In this document: positions 52,673 to 60,990 of the stretch, piece by piece | Position numbering within the stretch: the first letter of the stretch is position 1 | How the letters are laid out: each line of letters starts with the position of its first letter | Assembly (NCBI RefSeq): GCF_002968015.1 | Contig: NZ_PUIP01000008.1 | Span: 124,001-188,000, forward strand | Source of the DNA: Massilia phosphatilytica | Lineage (GTDB): Bacteria; Pseudomonadota; Gammaproteobacteria; Burkholderiales; Burkholderiaceae_D | Direction of reading: 5' to 3' | DNA length: 64,000 nt | Notes under the pieces: model-generated | The model's database searches: none | The model's input: the letters and a program-made list of their open reading frames with translations, nothing else | Told to the model about the DNA's origin: nothing | Position numbers and translations under genes: made by a program

Positions 52673-53015
52673 GTGATGCCGCCGGTAAAGGCAAAGTTTC
52701 CGGATCTATTCAGGGAGTGGAGCAGCCAAAGGCTGGCAGATCAATACGATGGAACGTTGCGAGCGGTGTTGCCGTTGACACGCGCACCTTCCGAAACGCG
52801 GAGCGCCGGAGTGTACGGTATTCTATCGGAGGGGCCAGACTGGCAGAAATCGGTTCGGCACGGTAAGCTTCGTTCCGGCAAGTATACAACATGTGCATTG
52901 TGGAAAGAGAGGAAGGCAGCGGCCGCGATCCGGCAGCTGGCTTGAAACCATCGATGTGCAAACATAGGCAACGCCACGCGATGAGAGAGCGGTCATCGCG
53001 TGGCTGGATATTTTC
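52673..53015. other. divergent control region of the cyanophycin locus
   Basis: These 343 bp lie between the ABC transporter (minus) and the first cyanophycin synthetase (plus). No coding frame is convincing. A clear hairpin lies at 52975-53002. No ArgR box or sigma-54 -24/-12 element was recognised by eye. Confidence 0.35.
52975..53002 (+). promoter_or_regulatory. 10-bp perfect hairpin in the 5' leader of cphA-prime
   Basis: CACGCGATGA (52975-52984) pairs perfectly with TCATCGCGTG (52993-53002) around an 8-nt loop GAGAGCGG. It ends 13 bases before the ATG at 53016. The loop contains the only purine-rich Shine-Dalgarno-like sequence nearby. Confidence 0.55.
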
Positions 53016-55205
53016 ATGACAAATAAGAAAGACATTGCAATTCTTCGTGTAAACCACCTGCGTGGACCGAACATCTGGACGTACCGCCCTGTCATCGAAG
53101 CATGGCTCGACATCGGCGAACTCGAAGAATGTCCTTCGAATAAACTTCCCGGCCTCTATGAACGCCTGACCGCCTGGCTGCCGGGGCTGATCGAACACCG
53201 CTGCGGCGTCGGCGAACGGGGCGGCTTCCTGGAACGCCTGCGCGACGGCACGTGGTCCGGCCACATCCTCGAACACGTCGTCCTCGAATTGCAGAACCTG
53301 GCCGGCATGAAGACCGGCTTCGGCAAGACCCGCTCCACCGCCGACCATGGCATCTACAAGATGGCATTCCGCACGCGCGACGAGACCGTCGGCCGTGCCG
53401 CCCTGCAGGCCGGTCACGCGCTGCTGATGGCCGCCATCAACGACACCCCGTTCGACCTGCAGGCGCAGGTCGCGGAACTGACCGAACTGGTCGACCGCTA
53501 TTGCCTGGGCCCGTCGACCGGCCACATCGTCGACGCCGCCACCGACCGCCGCATCCCGTCCATCCGCCTGACCGAAGGCAACCTCGTGCAACTGGGCCAC
53601 GGCAGCGCGCAGCGCCGCATCTGGACGGCCGAGACGGACCGCACGAGCGCCATCGGCGAATCCATCGCCAGCGACAAAGATCTCACCAAGACCCTGCTCG
53701 CGTCGTGCGGCGTGCCGGTGCCGGAAGGCTCGGTCGTCCGCAGCGCGGCAGCGGCGTGGGAAGAAGCGCAGGACATCGGCCTGCCCGTCGCCGTGAAACC
53801 GGTCGACGGCAACCATGGCCGCGGCGTGTCGCTGAACCTGATGTCGGAAGCGGACGTGCATGCCGCCTACGCCATCGCGTCCGAAGAAGGCGAGTCCACC
53901 GCCGTCCTCGTCGAGCGCTTCATTCCCGGTAATGAACACCGCCTGCTCGTCGTCGGCGCGAAAGTCGTCGCGGCCGCGAAAGGCGAATCGCTGTGGGTCG
54001 TCGGCGACGGACAATCCACCGTCACGCAGCTGTGCGACAGCCAGATCAACATCGATCCGCGCCGCGGCGACTCGGAAGAATTTCCGCTCGGCCTCGTCAA
54101 GCCGCAGGACAGCGAGATCAGGCTGGACCTGAAGCGCCAGGGCCTCACGCCCGATTCCATCCCGCAGGCCGGCCAGAAAGTGCTGATCCAGCTGAACGGC
54201 AACGTTGCCGACGACGTCACGGACGAGGTCCACCCGGAAGTCGCGTACGTGGCCGCGCTGGCCGCGCGCGTCGTGGGCCTGGACATCGCCGGCATCGACC
54301 TCGTGTGCGAAGACATCTCGCGTCCGCTCGAAGAACAGCGCGGCGCCATCATCGAAGTCAATTCCAGTCCGGGCCTGCTCGCGCACATCAAGCCCGCCAA
54401 GGGCGAGCCCCGCAACGTCGGCCGGGCCATCATCGAGCACCTGTTTAACGAGCGTGAGACAAGCGAGGGCGAGACGGGCCGGATCCCGCTCGTGGGCGTC
54501 ACGGGCACGACGGACGCCGCGCTGGCCGCGCGCCTCGTCGGCACCGTGCTGAACCTGTCCGGCAAACACGTGGGCGTGGCCAACCGCGAGGGCCTGTTCC
54601 TCGACGGCCGCCAGGTCACGGCGCAGGACGGCACCCGCTTCGACGCCGGCCAGCGCCTGCTGATCAACCGCACCGTGCAGGCCGCGGTGTTCGAATCGAA
54701 CGCGCGCACGATCCTGTCCGAAGGCCTGCCGTACGACCGCTGCCGCGTTGGCATCGTGACCGACATCGGCAACGTGGCCGACGTGGCCGACCTGTACGTG
54801 CGCGACGACGATGCGCTGGTCAACGTCGTGCGCAGCCAGGTCGACGTCGTGCTGTCCGATGGCGCGGCCGTGCTGAACGCGGCCGATGAACGCGTCGCCG
54901 CGCTGGCCGAACTGTCCGACGGCGCCGTGCTGTTCTACGCGCAGGACGAAGCCAACGCCACCCTGGCCGCGCACCGCGCGGGCGGCGGCCGCGTCGCGTT
55001 CGTGCGCAACGGCCACATCGTCCTGGCGCAGGGCAGCGAGGAAATGCCGCTGCTGGGCATCGACAAAGTGAAACCCGCCACCGCCGCCCAGCCGAACGCG
55101 CTGCTCGCGGCCGCACTGGCCGGCTGGGCGCTGGACGTGCCGACGGACCTGATCTGCGCCGGGCTGCGCACCTTCGACCCGGCCGGCAAAAAGAAAAAGG
55201 CCTGA
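53016..55205 (+). CDS. cyanophycin synthetase paralogue with degenerate Mur-ligase domain (CphA2-like)
   Basis: A 729-residue CphA-family protein. The N domain (1-160) has His83-x-x-Glu86-His87 in SGHILEHVVLELQNLAG, the metallopeptidase-like motif known from primer-making CphA1 enzymes. The ATP-grasp domain (about 215-480) is intact (KPVDGNHGRGVSLN, VERFIPGNEHRLLVVG). The Mur-ligase-like domain has VTGTTDAALAARL where the P-loop GTNGKTT should be, and its C-terminal subdomain is missing. Arg addition by this site is therefore unlikely. Such a layout resembles CphA2, which joins beta-Asp-Arg dipeptides. The Shine-Dalgarno is weak. Confidence 0.9.
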   Translation: MTNKKDIAILRVNHLRGPNIWTYRPVIEAWLDIGELEECPSNKLPGLYERLTAWLPGLIEHRCGVGERGGFLERLRDGTWSGHILEHVVLELQNLAGMKTGFGKTRSTADHGIYKMAFRTRDETVGRAALQAGHALLMAAINDTPFDLQAQVAELTELVDRYCLGPSTGHIVDAATDRRIPSIRLTEGNLVQLGHGSAQRRIWTAETDRTSAIGESIASDKDLTKTLLASCGVPVPEGSVVRSAAAAWEEAQDIGLPVAVKPVDGNHGRGVSLNLMSEADVHAAYAIASEEGESTAVLVERFIPGNEHRLLVVGAKVVAAAKGESLWVVGDGQSTVTQLCDSQINIDPRRGDSEEFPLGLVKPQDSEIRLDLKRQGLTPDSIPQAGQKVLIQLNGNVADDVTDEVHPEVAYVAALAARVVGLDIAGIDLVCEDISRPLEEQRGAIIEVNSSPGLLAHIKPAKGEPRNVGRAIIEHLFNERETSEGETGRIPLVGVTGTTDAALAARLVGTVLNLSGKHVGVANREGLFLDGRQVTAQDGTRFDAGQRLLINRTVQAAVFESNARTILSEGLPYDRCRVGIVTDIGNVADVADLYVRDDDALVNVVRSQVDVVLSDGAAVLNAADERVAALAELSDGAVLFYAQDEANATLAAHRAGGGRVAFVRNGHIVLAQGSEEMPLLGIDKVKPATAAQPNALLAAALAGWALDVPTDLICAGLRTFDPAGKKKKA

Positions 55206-55258
55206 TAAGGAGCCCGGCATGACCGGGCCGATGCCGCAAGACCCTAAAGGAAAGACTT

Positions 55259-57829
55259 ATGGAAGTATCACGCGTACGGGCCCTGCGCGGTCCCAACCTC
55301 TGGAGCCACCACACGTCGATCGAAGCGATCGTCGCGTGCACGCCCGACGAGGAATCGATCGGCGCCCTGCCCGGTTTCGAGACGCGCCTGCGCGCCCTGT
55401 TCCCGGAAATCTGGCCGCTGCAGCCAACCGGCCATGACGACACGATCCCGCTGGCCCAGGTGCTGGAAGTCGCGGCCCTGGCCCTGCAGGCGCAGGCCGG
55501 CTGCCCCGTCACGTTCAGCCGCACGACCGCCACCCTGGAGCGCGGTATCTACCAGGTCGTCGTCGAGTACAGCGAAGAAGACGTCGGACGCCTGGCGATG
55601 GAACTGGCCGAGCAACTGTGCGCCGCGGCCCGCAACGACCAGCCGTTCGACCTGGACGCCGCGCTGAAGCAGCTGCGCGACCTGGACGAAGACGTGCGCC
55701 TCGGCCCGTCGACGGGTTCCATCGTGCACGCCGCCGTCGCGCGCGGCATCCCGTACCGCCGCCTGACCGAGGGCAGCCTCGTGCAGTTCGGCTGGGGCAG
55801 CCGCCAGCGCCGCATCCAGGCCGCCGAGATCGACGCCACCGGCGCCATCGCGGAATCCATCGCGCAGGACAAGGAACTCACCAAGACCCTGCTGAACGCG
55901 GCCGGCGTGCCCGTCCCGCTGGGCCGCAGCGTGAGCGACCCGGACGACGCGTGGGCCGCCGCGCAAGAGATCGGCGTGCCGGTCGTGATCAAGCCGAAGG
56001 ACGGCAACCAGGGCAAGGGCGTGACCGTGAACGTCACCACGCGCGAACAACTGGACGCGGGCTTTGCCGCCGCCTCCGAGTTCCGCGACGAGATCATGGT
56101 CGAAAAATACCTGCCGGGCCACGACTACCGGCTGCTCGTCGTCGGCAACCGGCTCGTCGCCGCCGCGCGCCGCGACCCGCCGCACGTCGTTGGCGACGGC
56201 ACGCATACGGTGCGCCAGCTCGTCGACATCGTCAACAAGGACCCGCGCCGCGGCGACGGCCACGCGACGTCGCTGACGAAGATCCGCTTCGACGACATCG
56301 CCCTCGCGTCGCTGGCGAAACAAGGCTATGACGCGGAGTCGATCCCGCCGAAGGGCAAGCGCGTCACCCTGCGCAACAACGCGAACCTGTCGACGGGCGG
56401 CTCCGCGACCGACGTGACGGACGACGTGCACCCCGAAGTGGCGGCCCGCGCGATCGCGGCCGCGCACATGGTCGGCCTGGACATCTGCGGCGTCGACCTC
56501 GTGTGCGACAGCGTCCTGAAACCCATCGAAGACCAGGGCGGCGGCATCGTCGAAGTGAACGCCGCGCCGGGCCTGCGCATGCACATCTCGCCGTCGTTTG
56601 GCAAGGGCCGCGCCGTCGGCGAAGCCATCATGGACACGCTGTACGGCCCGGGCGACGACGGCCGCATCCCGGTCGTCGCCGTGACGGGCACGAACGGCAA
56701 GACGACGACCGTGCGCCTGATCGCGCACCTGCTCGCGAGCTCGGGCCTGCGCACCGGCATGACGAACACGGACGGCGTGTACATCCAGGGCCGCCGCATC
56801 GACAGCGGCGACTGCAGCGGCCCGCGCAGCGCGCGCAACGTGCTGCTGCACCCGGACGTCGACGCGGCCGTGTTCGAGACCGCGCGCGGCGGCATCCTGC
56901 GCGAAGGCCTGGCGTACGACCGTTGCCAGGTCGGCGTCGTCACGAACATCGGCTCCGGCGACCACCTGGGCCTGAACTACATCACGACCCTGGAAGACCT
57001 CGCGGTACTCAAGCGCGTGATCGTCCAGAACGTCGCGCCGAACGGCATGGCGGTGCTGAACGCGGCCGACCCGATCGTGGCCGGCATGGCCGAGAACACC
57101 CGGGGCGACATCACCTATTTCGCCGCGGACTCCTCGCTGCCAGTCATGCAGAAACACCGCGCGCAAGGTCGCCGCATCGTCTACGTCGACAAGGGCCACC
57201 TCGTCGCCGCGCAGGGCAAGACCGAAGAACGCGTCCCGCTGGCCGAGGTTCCCATCACCCGTGGCGGCGTGATCGGCTTCCAGGTCGAGAACGTGATGGC
57301 CGCCGTGGCTGCCGCCTGGGCCGTGAACATCTCGTGGGATGCGATCCGCCTGGGCCTCAAGACGTTCGTCGGCGAAAGCGACAACGCCCCGGGTCGCTTC
57401 AATGTGTTCGACTACCGCGGCGCGACCGTCATCGCCGACTACGGCCACAACCCGGACGCGATCCAGGCCCTCGTGAACGCGGTCGAATCGATGCCGGCCA
57501 AGCGCCGCTCGGTGGTGATCTCGGGCGCGGGCGACCGCCGCGACGAAGACATCCGCGACCAGACCCGTATCCTGGGCAAGGCGTTCGACGACGTGCTGCT
57601 GTACGAAGACCAGTGCCAGCGCGGCCGCTCGGAAGGTGAAGTCGTCGGCCTGCTGCGCGAAGGTCTCGCCGGCGCGCCCCGGACGACGCACATCGACGAG
57701 ATCAAGGGCGAGTTCGTCGCCATCGACAAGGCGCTCGAACGCCTGCAGCCCGGCGACCTGTCCCTGATCCTGATCGACCAGGTCGATGAGGCGCTGGCGC
57801 ACATCGCGAAGCGGGTCAAGGAAGGCTGA
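55259..57829 (+). CDS. cphA: cyanophycin synthetase (CphA1)
   Basis: An 856-residue bifunctional ligase that builds multi-L-arginyl-poly-L-aspartate, a cytoplasmic nitrogen and energy reserve. The ATP-grasp domain (KPKDGNQGKGVTVN, VEKYLPGHDYRLLVVG) adds Asp. The Mur-ligase domain (P-loop VTGTNGKTTTVRL near residue 475, DYGHNPDAI, SGAGDRRDEDI) adds Arg. The N domain has lost the HxxEH motif: the equivalent segment is AQVLEVAALALQ (66-77). AAGGAAAG precedes the ATG. It follows the paralogue by 53 bp and ends at a terminator. It probably acts together with the first protein. Confidence 0.96.
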   Translation: MEVSRVRALRGPNLWSHHTSIEAIVACTPDEESIGALPGFETRLRALFPEIWPLQPTGHDDTIPLAQVLEVAALALQAQAGCPVTFSRTTATLERGIYQVVVEYSEEDVGRLAMELAEQLCAAARNDQPFDLDAALKQLRDLDEDVRLGPSTGSIVHAAVARGIPYRRLTEGSLVQFGWGSRQRRIQAAEIDATGAIAESIAQDKELTKTLLNAAGVPVPLGRSVSDPDDAWAAAQEIGVPVVIKPKDGNQGKGVTVNVTTREQLDAGFAAASEFRDEIMVEKYLPGHDYRLLVVGNRLVAAARRDPPHVVGDGTHTVRQLVDIVNKDPRRGDGHATSLTKIRFDDIALASLAKQGYDAESIPPKGKRVTLRNNANLSTGGSATDVTDDVHPEVAARAIAAAHMVGLDICGVDLVCDSVLKPIEDQGGGIVEVNAAPGLRMHISPSFGKGRAVGEAIMDTLYGPGDDGRIPVVAVTGTNGKTTTVRLIAHLLASSGLRTGMTNTDGVYIQGRRIDSGDCSGPRSARNVLLHPDVDAAVFETARGGILREGLAYDRCQVGVVTNIGSGDHLGLNYITTLEDLAVLKRVIVQNVAPNGMAVLNAADPIVAGMAENTRGDITYFAADSSLPVMQKHRAQGRRIVYVDKGHLVAAQGKTEERVPLAEVPITRGGVIGFQVENVMAAVAAAWAVNISWDAIRLGLKTFVGESDNAPGRFNVFDYRGATVIADYGHNPDAIQALVNAVESMPAKRRSVVISGAGDRRDEDIRDQTRILGKAFDDVLLYEDQCQRGRSEGEVVGLLREGLAGAPRTTHIDEIKGEFVAIDKALERLQPGDLSLILIDQVDEALAHIAKRVKEG

Positions 57830-57851
57830 CGCATTTCCGCGTTGCTGAAGG

Positions 57852-57883
57852 ACGGGCGCCGCGTGCGCCCGTTTTGCTTTTTG
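57852..57883 (+). terminator. Rho-independent terminator after cphA
   Basis: An 8-bp perfect stem ACGGGCGC (57852-57859) with GCGCCCGT (57865-57872) is followed by TTTGCTTTTTG. Confidence 0.82.
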
Positions 57884-58017
57884 TTGGTGCTGCTCAGAAA
57901 GGTGGGGCGCCGCGCACGCTACGTTAGTCAACGAACGTGCCCAGGGCGGCAACTGGCATACCATGGAAGATCGTGGCCATGCAGGTGGCCATTGGCATTC
58001 AAGCGAGCGGTGCAACC

Positions 58018-58386
58018 ATGACGATCGACAAGCAACCCCACCCCGTCGCAGACAACGACCCGGCCCCGGAGATGCCGTTCCGGCGCCTCCTCTACCGCTT
58101 CCTGTTCTTCGACTGGCTGTTCCGCGACGTCAGCGCCGCGCGCGACCGCATCGAGCGCCACGCCGCGCACCAGCACAACCGGCGTATGAGCCGCTACCTG
58201 CCCGTCTACCTGCGGCGCTGGTCGTTCCTGACCGCGTTCGATTTCGCGCTCGGGGTGCTGTTCGAAAAAGTCCTGCAGGCCGGGCTGCTCTCGGCCTGGT
58301 TCTTCACGTGGTCGTGCGTGACATTTACCGGCATGGTCGTCATCACGGTGGCCTGGCTCATCCTCAATCACGCGCGCCTCTCTTAG
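58018..58386 (+). CDS. membrane protein of unknown function
   Basis: A 122-residue protein with an acidic N-terminus, a basic amphipathic middle (RDRIERHAAHQHNRRMSRYLPVYLRRW) and two hydrophobic C-terminal segments (FLTAFDFALGVLFEKVLQAGLLSAWFF and TFTGMVVITVAWLIL). The start is uncertain: in-frame ATGs at 57937 and 57979 give longer forms; 58018 is chosen because the upstream residues are unlike coding sequence and the cphA terminator lies nearby. No family was recognised. Confidence 0.55.
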   Translation: MTIDKQPHPVADNDPAPEMPFRRLLYRFLFFDWLFRDVSAARDRIERHAAHQHNRRMSRYLPVYLRRWSFLTAFDFALGVLFEKVLQAGLLSAWFFTWSCVTFTGMVVITVAWLILNHARLS

Positions 58387-58457
58387 GCTTGATGCTCGGT
58401 AAGTTTCTCTGATGCAATTTGCGCGAAACTGATGTCCTCAACCACAAGGAGGACGTC

Positions 58458-58676
58458 ATGACTTACCGATGGATCGACGACCAGGGCTTGCTGAAGAAAA
58501 TGCTCGGCGAACGGCGGAGCGACCGCTGGACGGCCGAGAACGTGCAGGATGCACTGCGCGCGCGGGGTGTGCATGCGGCGGCGCGGGCGATGGAGTACAG
58601 GAGGGTGCAGTTAGCGACGGCATTGCGCGTACTGGCGCTGCCGGGACGGCGGCGACACTGCCGGTCAGCAGGTTGA
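58458..58676 (+). CDS. putative small basic protein
   Basis: A 72-residue frame MTYRWIDDQGLLKKMLGERR followed by SDRWTAENVQDALRARGVHA. A near-perfect Shine-Dalgarno AAGGAGG lies five bases before the ATG. The first half is helical and charged; the Arg-rich end (LPGRRRHCRSAG) may be non-functional read-through. No family was recognised. The strong ribosome binding site is the main support. Confidence 0.5.
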   Translation: MTYRWIDDQGLLKKMLGERRSDRWTAENVQDALRARGVHAAARAMEYRRVQLATALRVLALPGRRRHCRSAG

Positions 58677-58863
58677 TTCTCCAGACATCGCATTGCGCCG
58701 TTGCGCCGTGCGATGTTCCATTCAGTTCCGTAAAAAACAACAAGATGTGAATATTCGACAACGATTCTTGAAAAAATAGTCTCAAAAGTTCTCGTTGGTT
58801 CACATTTATTGCTCATCCATTATTCTCAAAACATACTCACCGTTCTATTAAATGGAACGGTAT

Positions 58864-59886
58864 ATGAACACTCCAGTAAGACTAAACAATTTCAACCTTG
58901 TCAGGCTGCTGCTGGCTCTACTTGTCCTCCTCAGCCACGCCCCAGAGCTCATCGACGGCAATCGCGGCCGGGAAATCCTGACACGCATGTTCGGCTCGCT
59001 GTCGTTCGGTGAACTTGCAGTGGACGGATTTTTCCTGCTCAGCGGCTATCTCATCATGCAGAGCTGGCAATCTCAACCTCAAGCGTGGCCATTCCTGAAG
59101 AAACGCCTGTTGCGCATCTATCCCGGATTTGCGATCGCTACGCTCGTCTGCGCGTTTGCCGTCGGGCCGTTTGCGGCCGAGCCCGAAACGTATTTCAACG
59201 GATTGAATGTCGCCGCGCTCTTCACGAACATGGTGTTCCTCCAGAAGCCCGCCGTACCCGAGGTATTTGCCGGCCTCCCCTACGCCGACATCAACGGGTC
59301 GATGTGGACGATCTCGGCCGAGTTCACGTGCTACCTGAGTGTGCTGATACTCGGTGTCGCAGGCGCGCTCGTCCGGCGCAGGGTATGGCTTACCGTTGCG
59401 GTCCTTGTCATTGCCGTCGGCGCAACGGCCAGGCTATCGGGCGTGCCGATACCGGGCATGCGCCTGGCGATGCTGTTCCTGAGCGGCGGCACCTACTATC
59501 TGTACCGCGACAAGATCCGCATGCACGGCGGTATCGCCGCCGGTGTCGCTGCCCTCGTCGTCCTGTGCATGTTCTCGTGGCGCCTTTCCGAGCTGGCCGT
59601 GACGACGTTCGGCGGGTATGCGCTGATCTATGCGGCCAGCAAGCGGTCTGAATTGCTGAGCCAGTTCAACCGGCTTCCCGACGTGTCGTACGGTGTGTAT
59701 TTGTACGGATGGCCGATTCAGAAGTTACTGATCTGGACCATCCCGACAATTTCGCCCTGGAGTCTGTTCGCGCTTTCGGCATCATGTGCGCTCGTTGCCG
59801 GCACGATCAGCTGGTATCTCATCGAGGAGCCGGCCCTGCGCTTCAAAGGACCCCGTATCCAGGTACGCCATACCGTTCTGCCCTGA
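58864..59886 (+). CDS. acyltransferase family 3 (OafA/YrhL-like) membrane protein
   Basis: A 340-residue integral membrane O-acyltransferase. The N-terminal NFNLVRLLLALLVLLSHAPEL contains the family's helix-His motif, followed by DGFFLLSGYLI and KKRLLRIYPGF. About ten hydrophobic segments follow. NGSMWTISAEFTCY is the conserved loop, and the C-terminus YGVYLYGWPIQKLL and WYLIEEPALRFK are diagnostic. It probably acetylates a surface polysaccharide. Two starts are possible (58852, 58864); a hairpin ACCGTTC/GAACGGT (58839-58861) covers the first. G+C is lower than in the neighbours and no partner genes are near, hinting at transfer. Confidence 0.88.
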   Translation: MNTPVRLNNFNLVRLLLALLVLLSHAPELIDGNRGREILTRMFGSLSFGELAVDGFFLLSGYLIMQSWQSQPQAWPFLKKRLLRIYPGFAIATLVCAFAVGPFAAEPETYFNGLNVAALFTNMVFLQKPAVPEVFAGLPYADINGSMWTISAEFTCYLSVLILGVAGALVRRRVWLTVAVLVIAVGATARLSGVPIPGMRLAMLFLSGGTYYLYRDKIRMHGGIAAGVAALVVLCMFSWRLSELAVTTFGGYALIYAASKRSELLSQFNRLPDVSYGVYLYGWPIQKLLIWTIPTISPWSLFALSASCALVAGTISWYLIEEPALRFKGPRIQVRHTVLP

Positions 59887-60259
59887 GGTTATCGAACGCG
59901 GTAAAATGGCGGACCTGGCAAGTCCTTGCCCCGCTGTCCCCGATCTTGACCACATGAACGTTCCACGCGAAATCAACGCCGACGCGGCCAAACGCCTCGC
60001 GACCGAAAAGCACACCCCGATGATGCATGGGTGTGTTCTCGACTGAGAAACCGGGATAATCAGGGAAACCTACGCCGGATGCTACGCCGATGAAGCGCGG
60101 CAATTCGTTGATTCTCGCGACGCTTCTTGTCACTGCAAGCGCAATATGGGCCACTTTCTTCGCGCGATAGAGTCGAGTCAACGAGGCAAATGATTTATAC
60201 TGTTTACTCGATTTAGGAGAGAGTTCGGCTGCTCAAGTTACGGCTCCCAGCATTCCTCC
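59887..60259. other. non-coding or decayed accessory DNA
   Basis: These 373 bp have lower G+C and only short frames. One at 59954-60046 reads MNVPREINADAAKRLATEKH and ends ten residues later; one at 60090-60170 reads MKRGNSLILATLLVTASAIW and six more. Neither has a ribosome binding site. They look like remnants next to the IS fragment. Confidence 0.35.
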
Positions 60260-60260
60260 G

Positions 60261-60531
60261 GCCCGTACCGGGGACCCACGAAAAACATCGCTTCGCGAGG
60301 TGATCAATGCGCTGCGTTACCTGGTGAGATCGGGCTGCAAATGACGCACGCTGCCCAATGATTTCCTCCCTACCAGGCGGTGTGTTACTGGTTCAGACGC
60401 CTGATGCGACGCTTCTTGTTGCGAACGATCTACGATCTGGCCCTAATGCTCGACCGGATGTGTGAACGACACGAGGTCCCCCCTTCGGCGGGCATCGTTG
60501 ACAGCCAGTTGGTGAAAGCACCGGCGGCCTG
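60261..60531 (+). pseudogene. IS5-type transposase remnant
   Basis: Conceptual translation gives LREVINALRYLVRSGCK, an in-frame TGA where Trp is expected, then RTLPNDF. After a one-base deletion near 60368 it continues PYQAVCYWFRRLMRRFLLRT and AGIVDSQLVKAPA. These match the N-terminal part of IS5-family DDE transposases, including the first catalytic Asp (VDSQ). The C-terminal two thirds are missing. The fragment is joined directly to the Rrf2 remnant. No terminal inverted repeats were found. Confidence 0.8.
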
Positions 60532-60807
60532 GTGACGACCACGCGCGGCAAGACCGGCGCGTGCACCCTGGCCCGTCCTCCCGAGGCGATTACCCTGCTC
60601 GATATCTACCGCGCCGCCGAGGCGCCTCCGGCCGCGATCCCGCACGCCTATCCGCTGCAGCCGGACTGCCCGGTCAGCGTGGCGATCCGCCCCGCGATGA
60701 CGGGCATGCTCGATCACGCCCAGGTCGCGTTCGAGGCGGCGCTGGGGCAGCAGACGCTGGCTGCGCTGCTGACCGAGATCCACACGGCCAACGGCGCGCC
60801 GGACTGA
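60532..60807 (+). pseudogene. Rrf2-family regulator, C-terminal remnant
   Basis: About 91 residues resemble the second half of an Rrf2 regulator: the wing GKTGACTLARPPEAITLLDIY, then YRAAEAPP, CPVSVAIRPAM and a C-terminal helix. The N-terminal helix-turn-helix is absent; the frame joins the transposase remnant at its 5' end. DNA binding is therefore not expected. The regulator probably once controlled the adjacent NmrA-type gene. Confidence 0.75.
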
Positions 60808-60938
60808 AGCGTCGGCGCTGGCCGTCGTGTGGTGTCAGTGGTGATCGACGCCGAATCTCCGAAGAACGTTCAAAAAAACCGCGGAAGCATTCAAGGCAGC
60901 CGCCGGTGGCGCCTTGACGCAGCTACGGTGCAGGGCTT

Positions 60939-60970
60939 CTAATTAAGATGTCGCTCGACATCTTAATTAG
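60939..60970. promoter_or_regulatory. perfect 15-bp inverted repeat, operator of the NmrA-type gene
   Basis: CTAATTAAGATGTCG (60939-60953) and CGACATCTTAATTAG (60956-60970) are exact inverse complements separated by CT. It lies 20 bp before the start of the downstream gene, with the ribosome binding site AAGGAG in between. Its half-site TTAAGATGTCG differs by one base from TTTAGATGTCG at 63561-63571. Confidence 0.75.
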
Positions 60971-60990
60971 AGCGCATCCAAGGAGCTGCA

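Noticed and set aside
52673..52945. Plus-strand frames of 78-95 codons in the divergent cyanophycin control region
   Set aside because: No ribosome binding site, no motif, and they overlap the expected promoters.
57901..57960. Possible tRNA or small structured RNA after cphA
   Set aside because: No cloverleaf or conserved T-loop sequence could be found in the interval.
52710..58015. Two long minus-strand frames (836 and 915 codons) opposite the cyanophycin synthetases
   Set aside because: Both are shadows of cphA genes with low-complexity composition and no recognisable domains.
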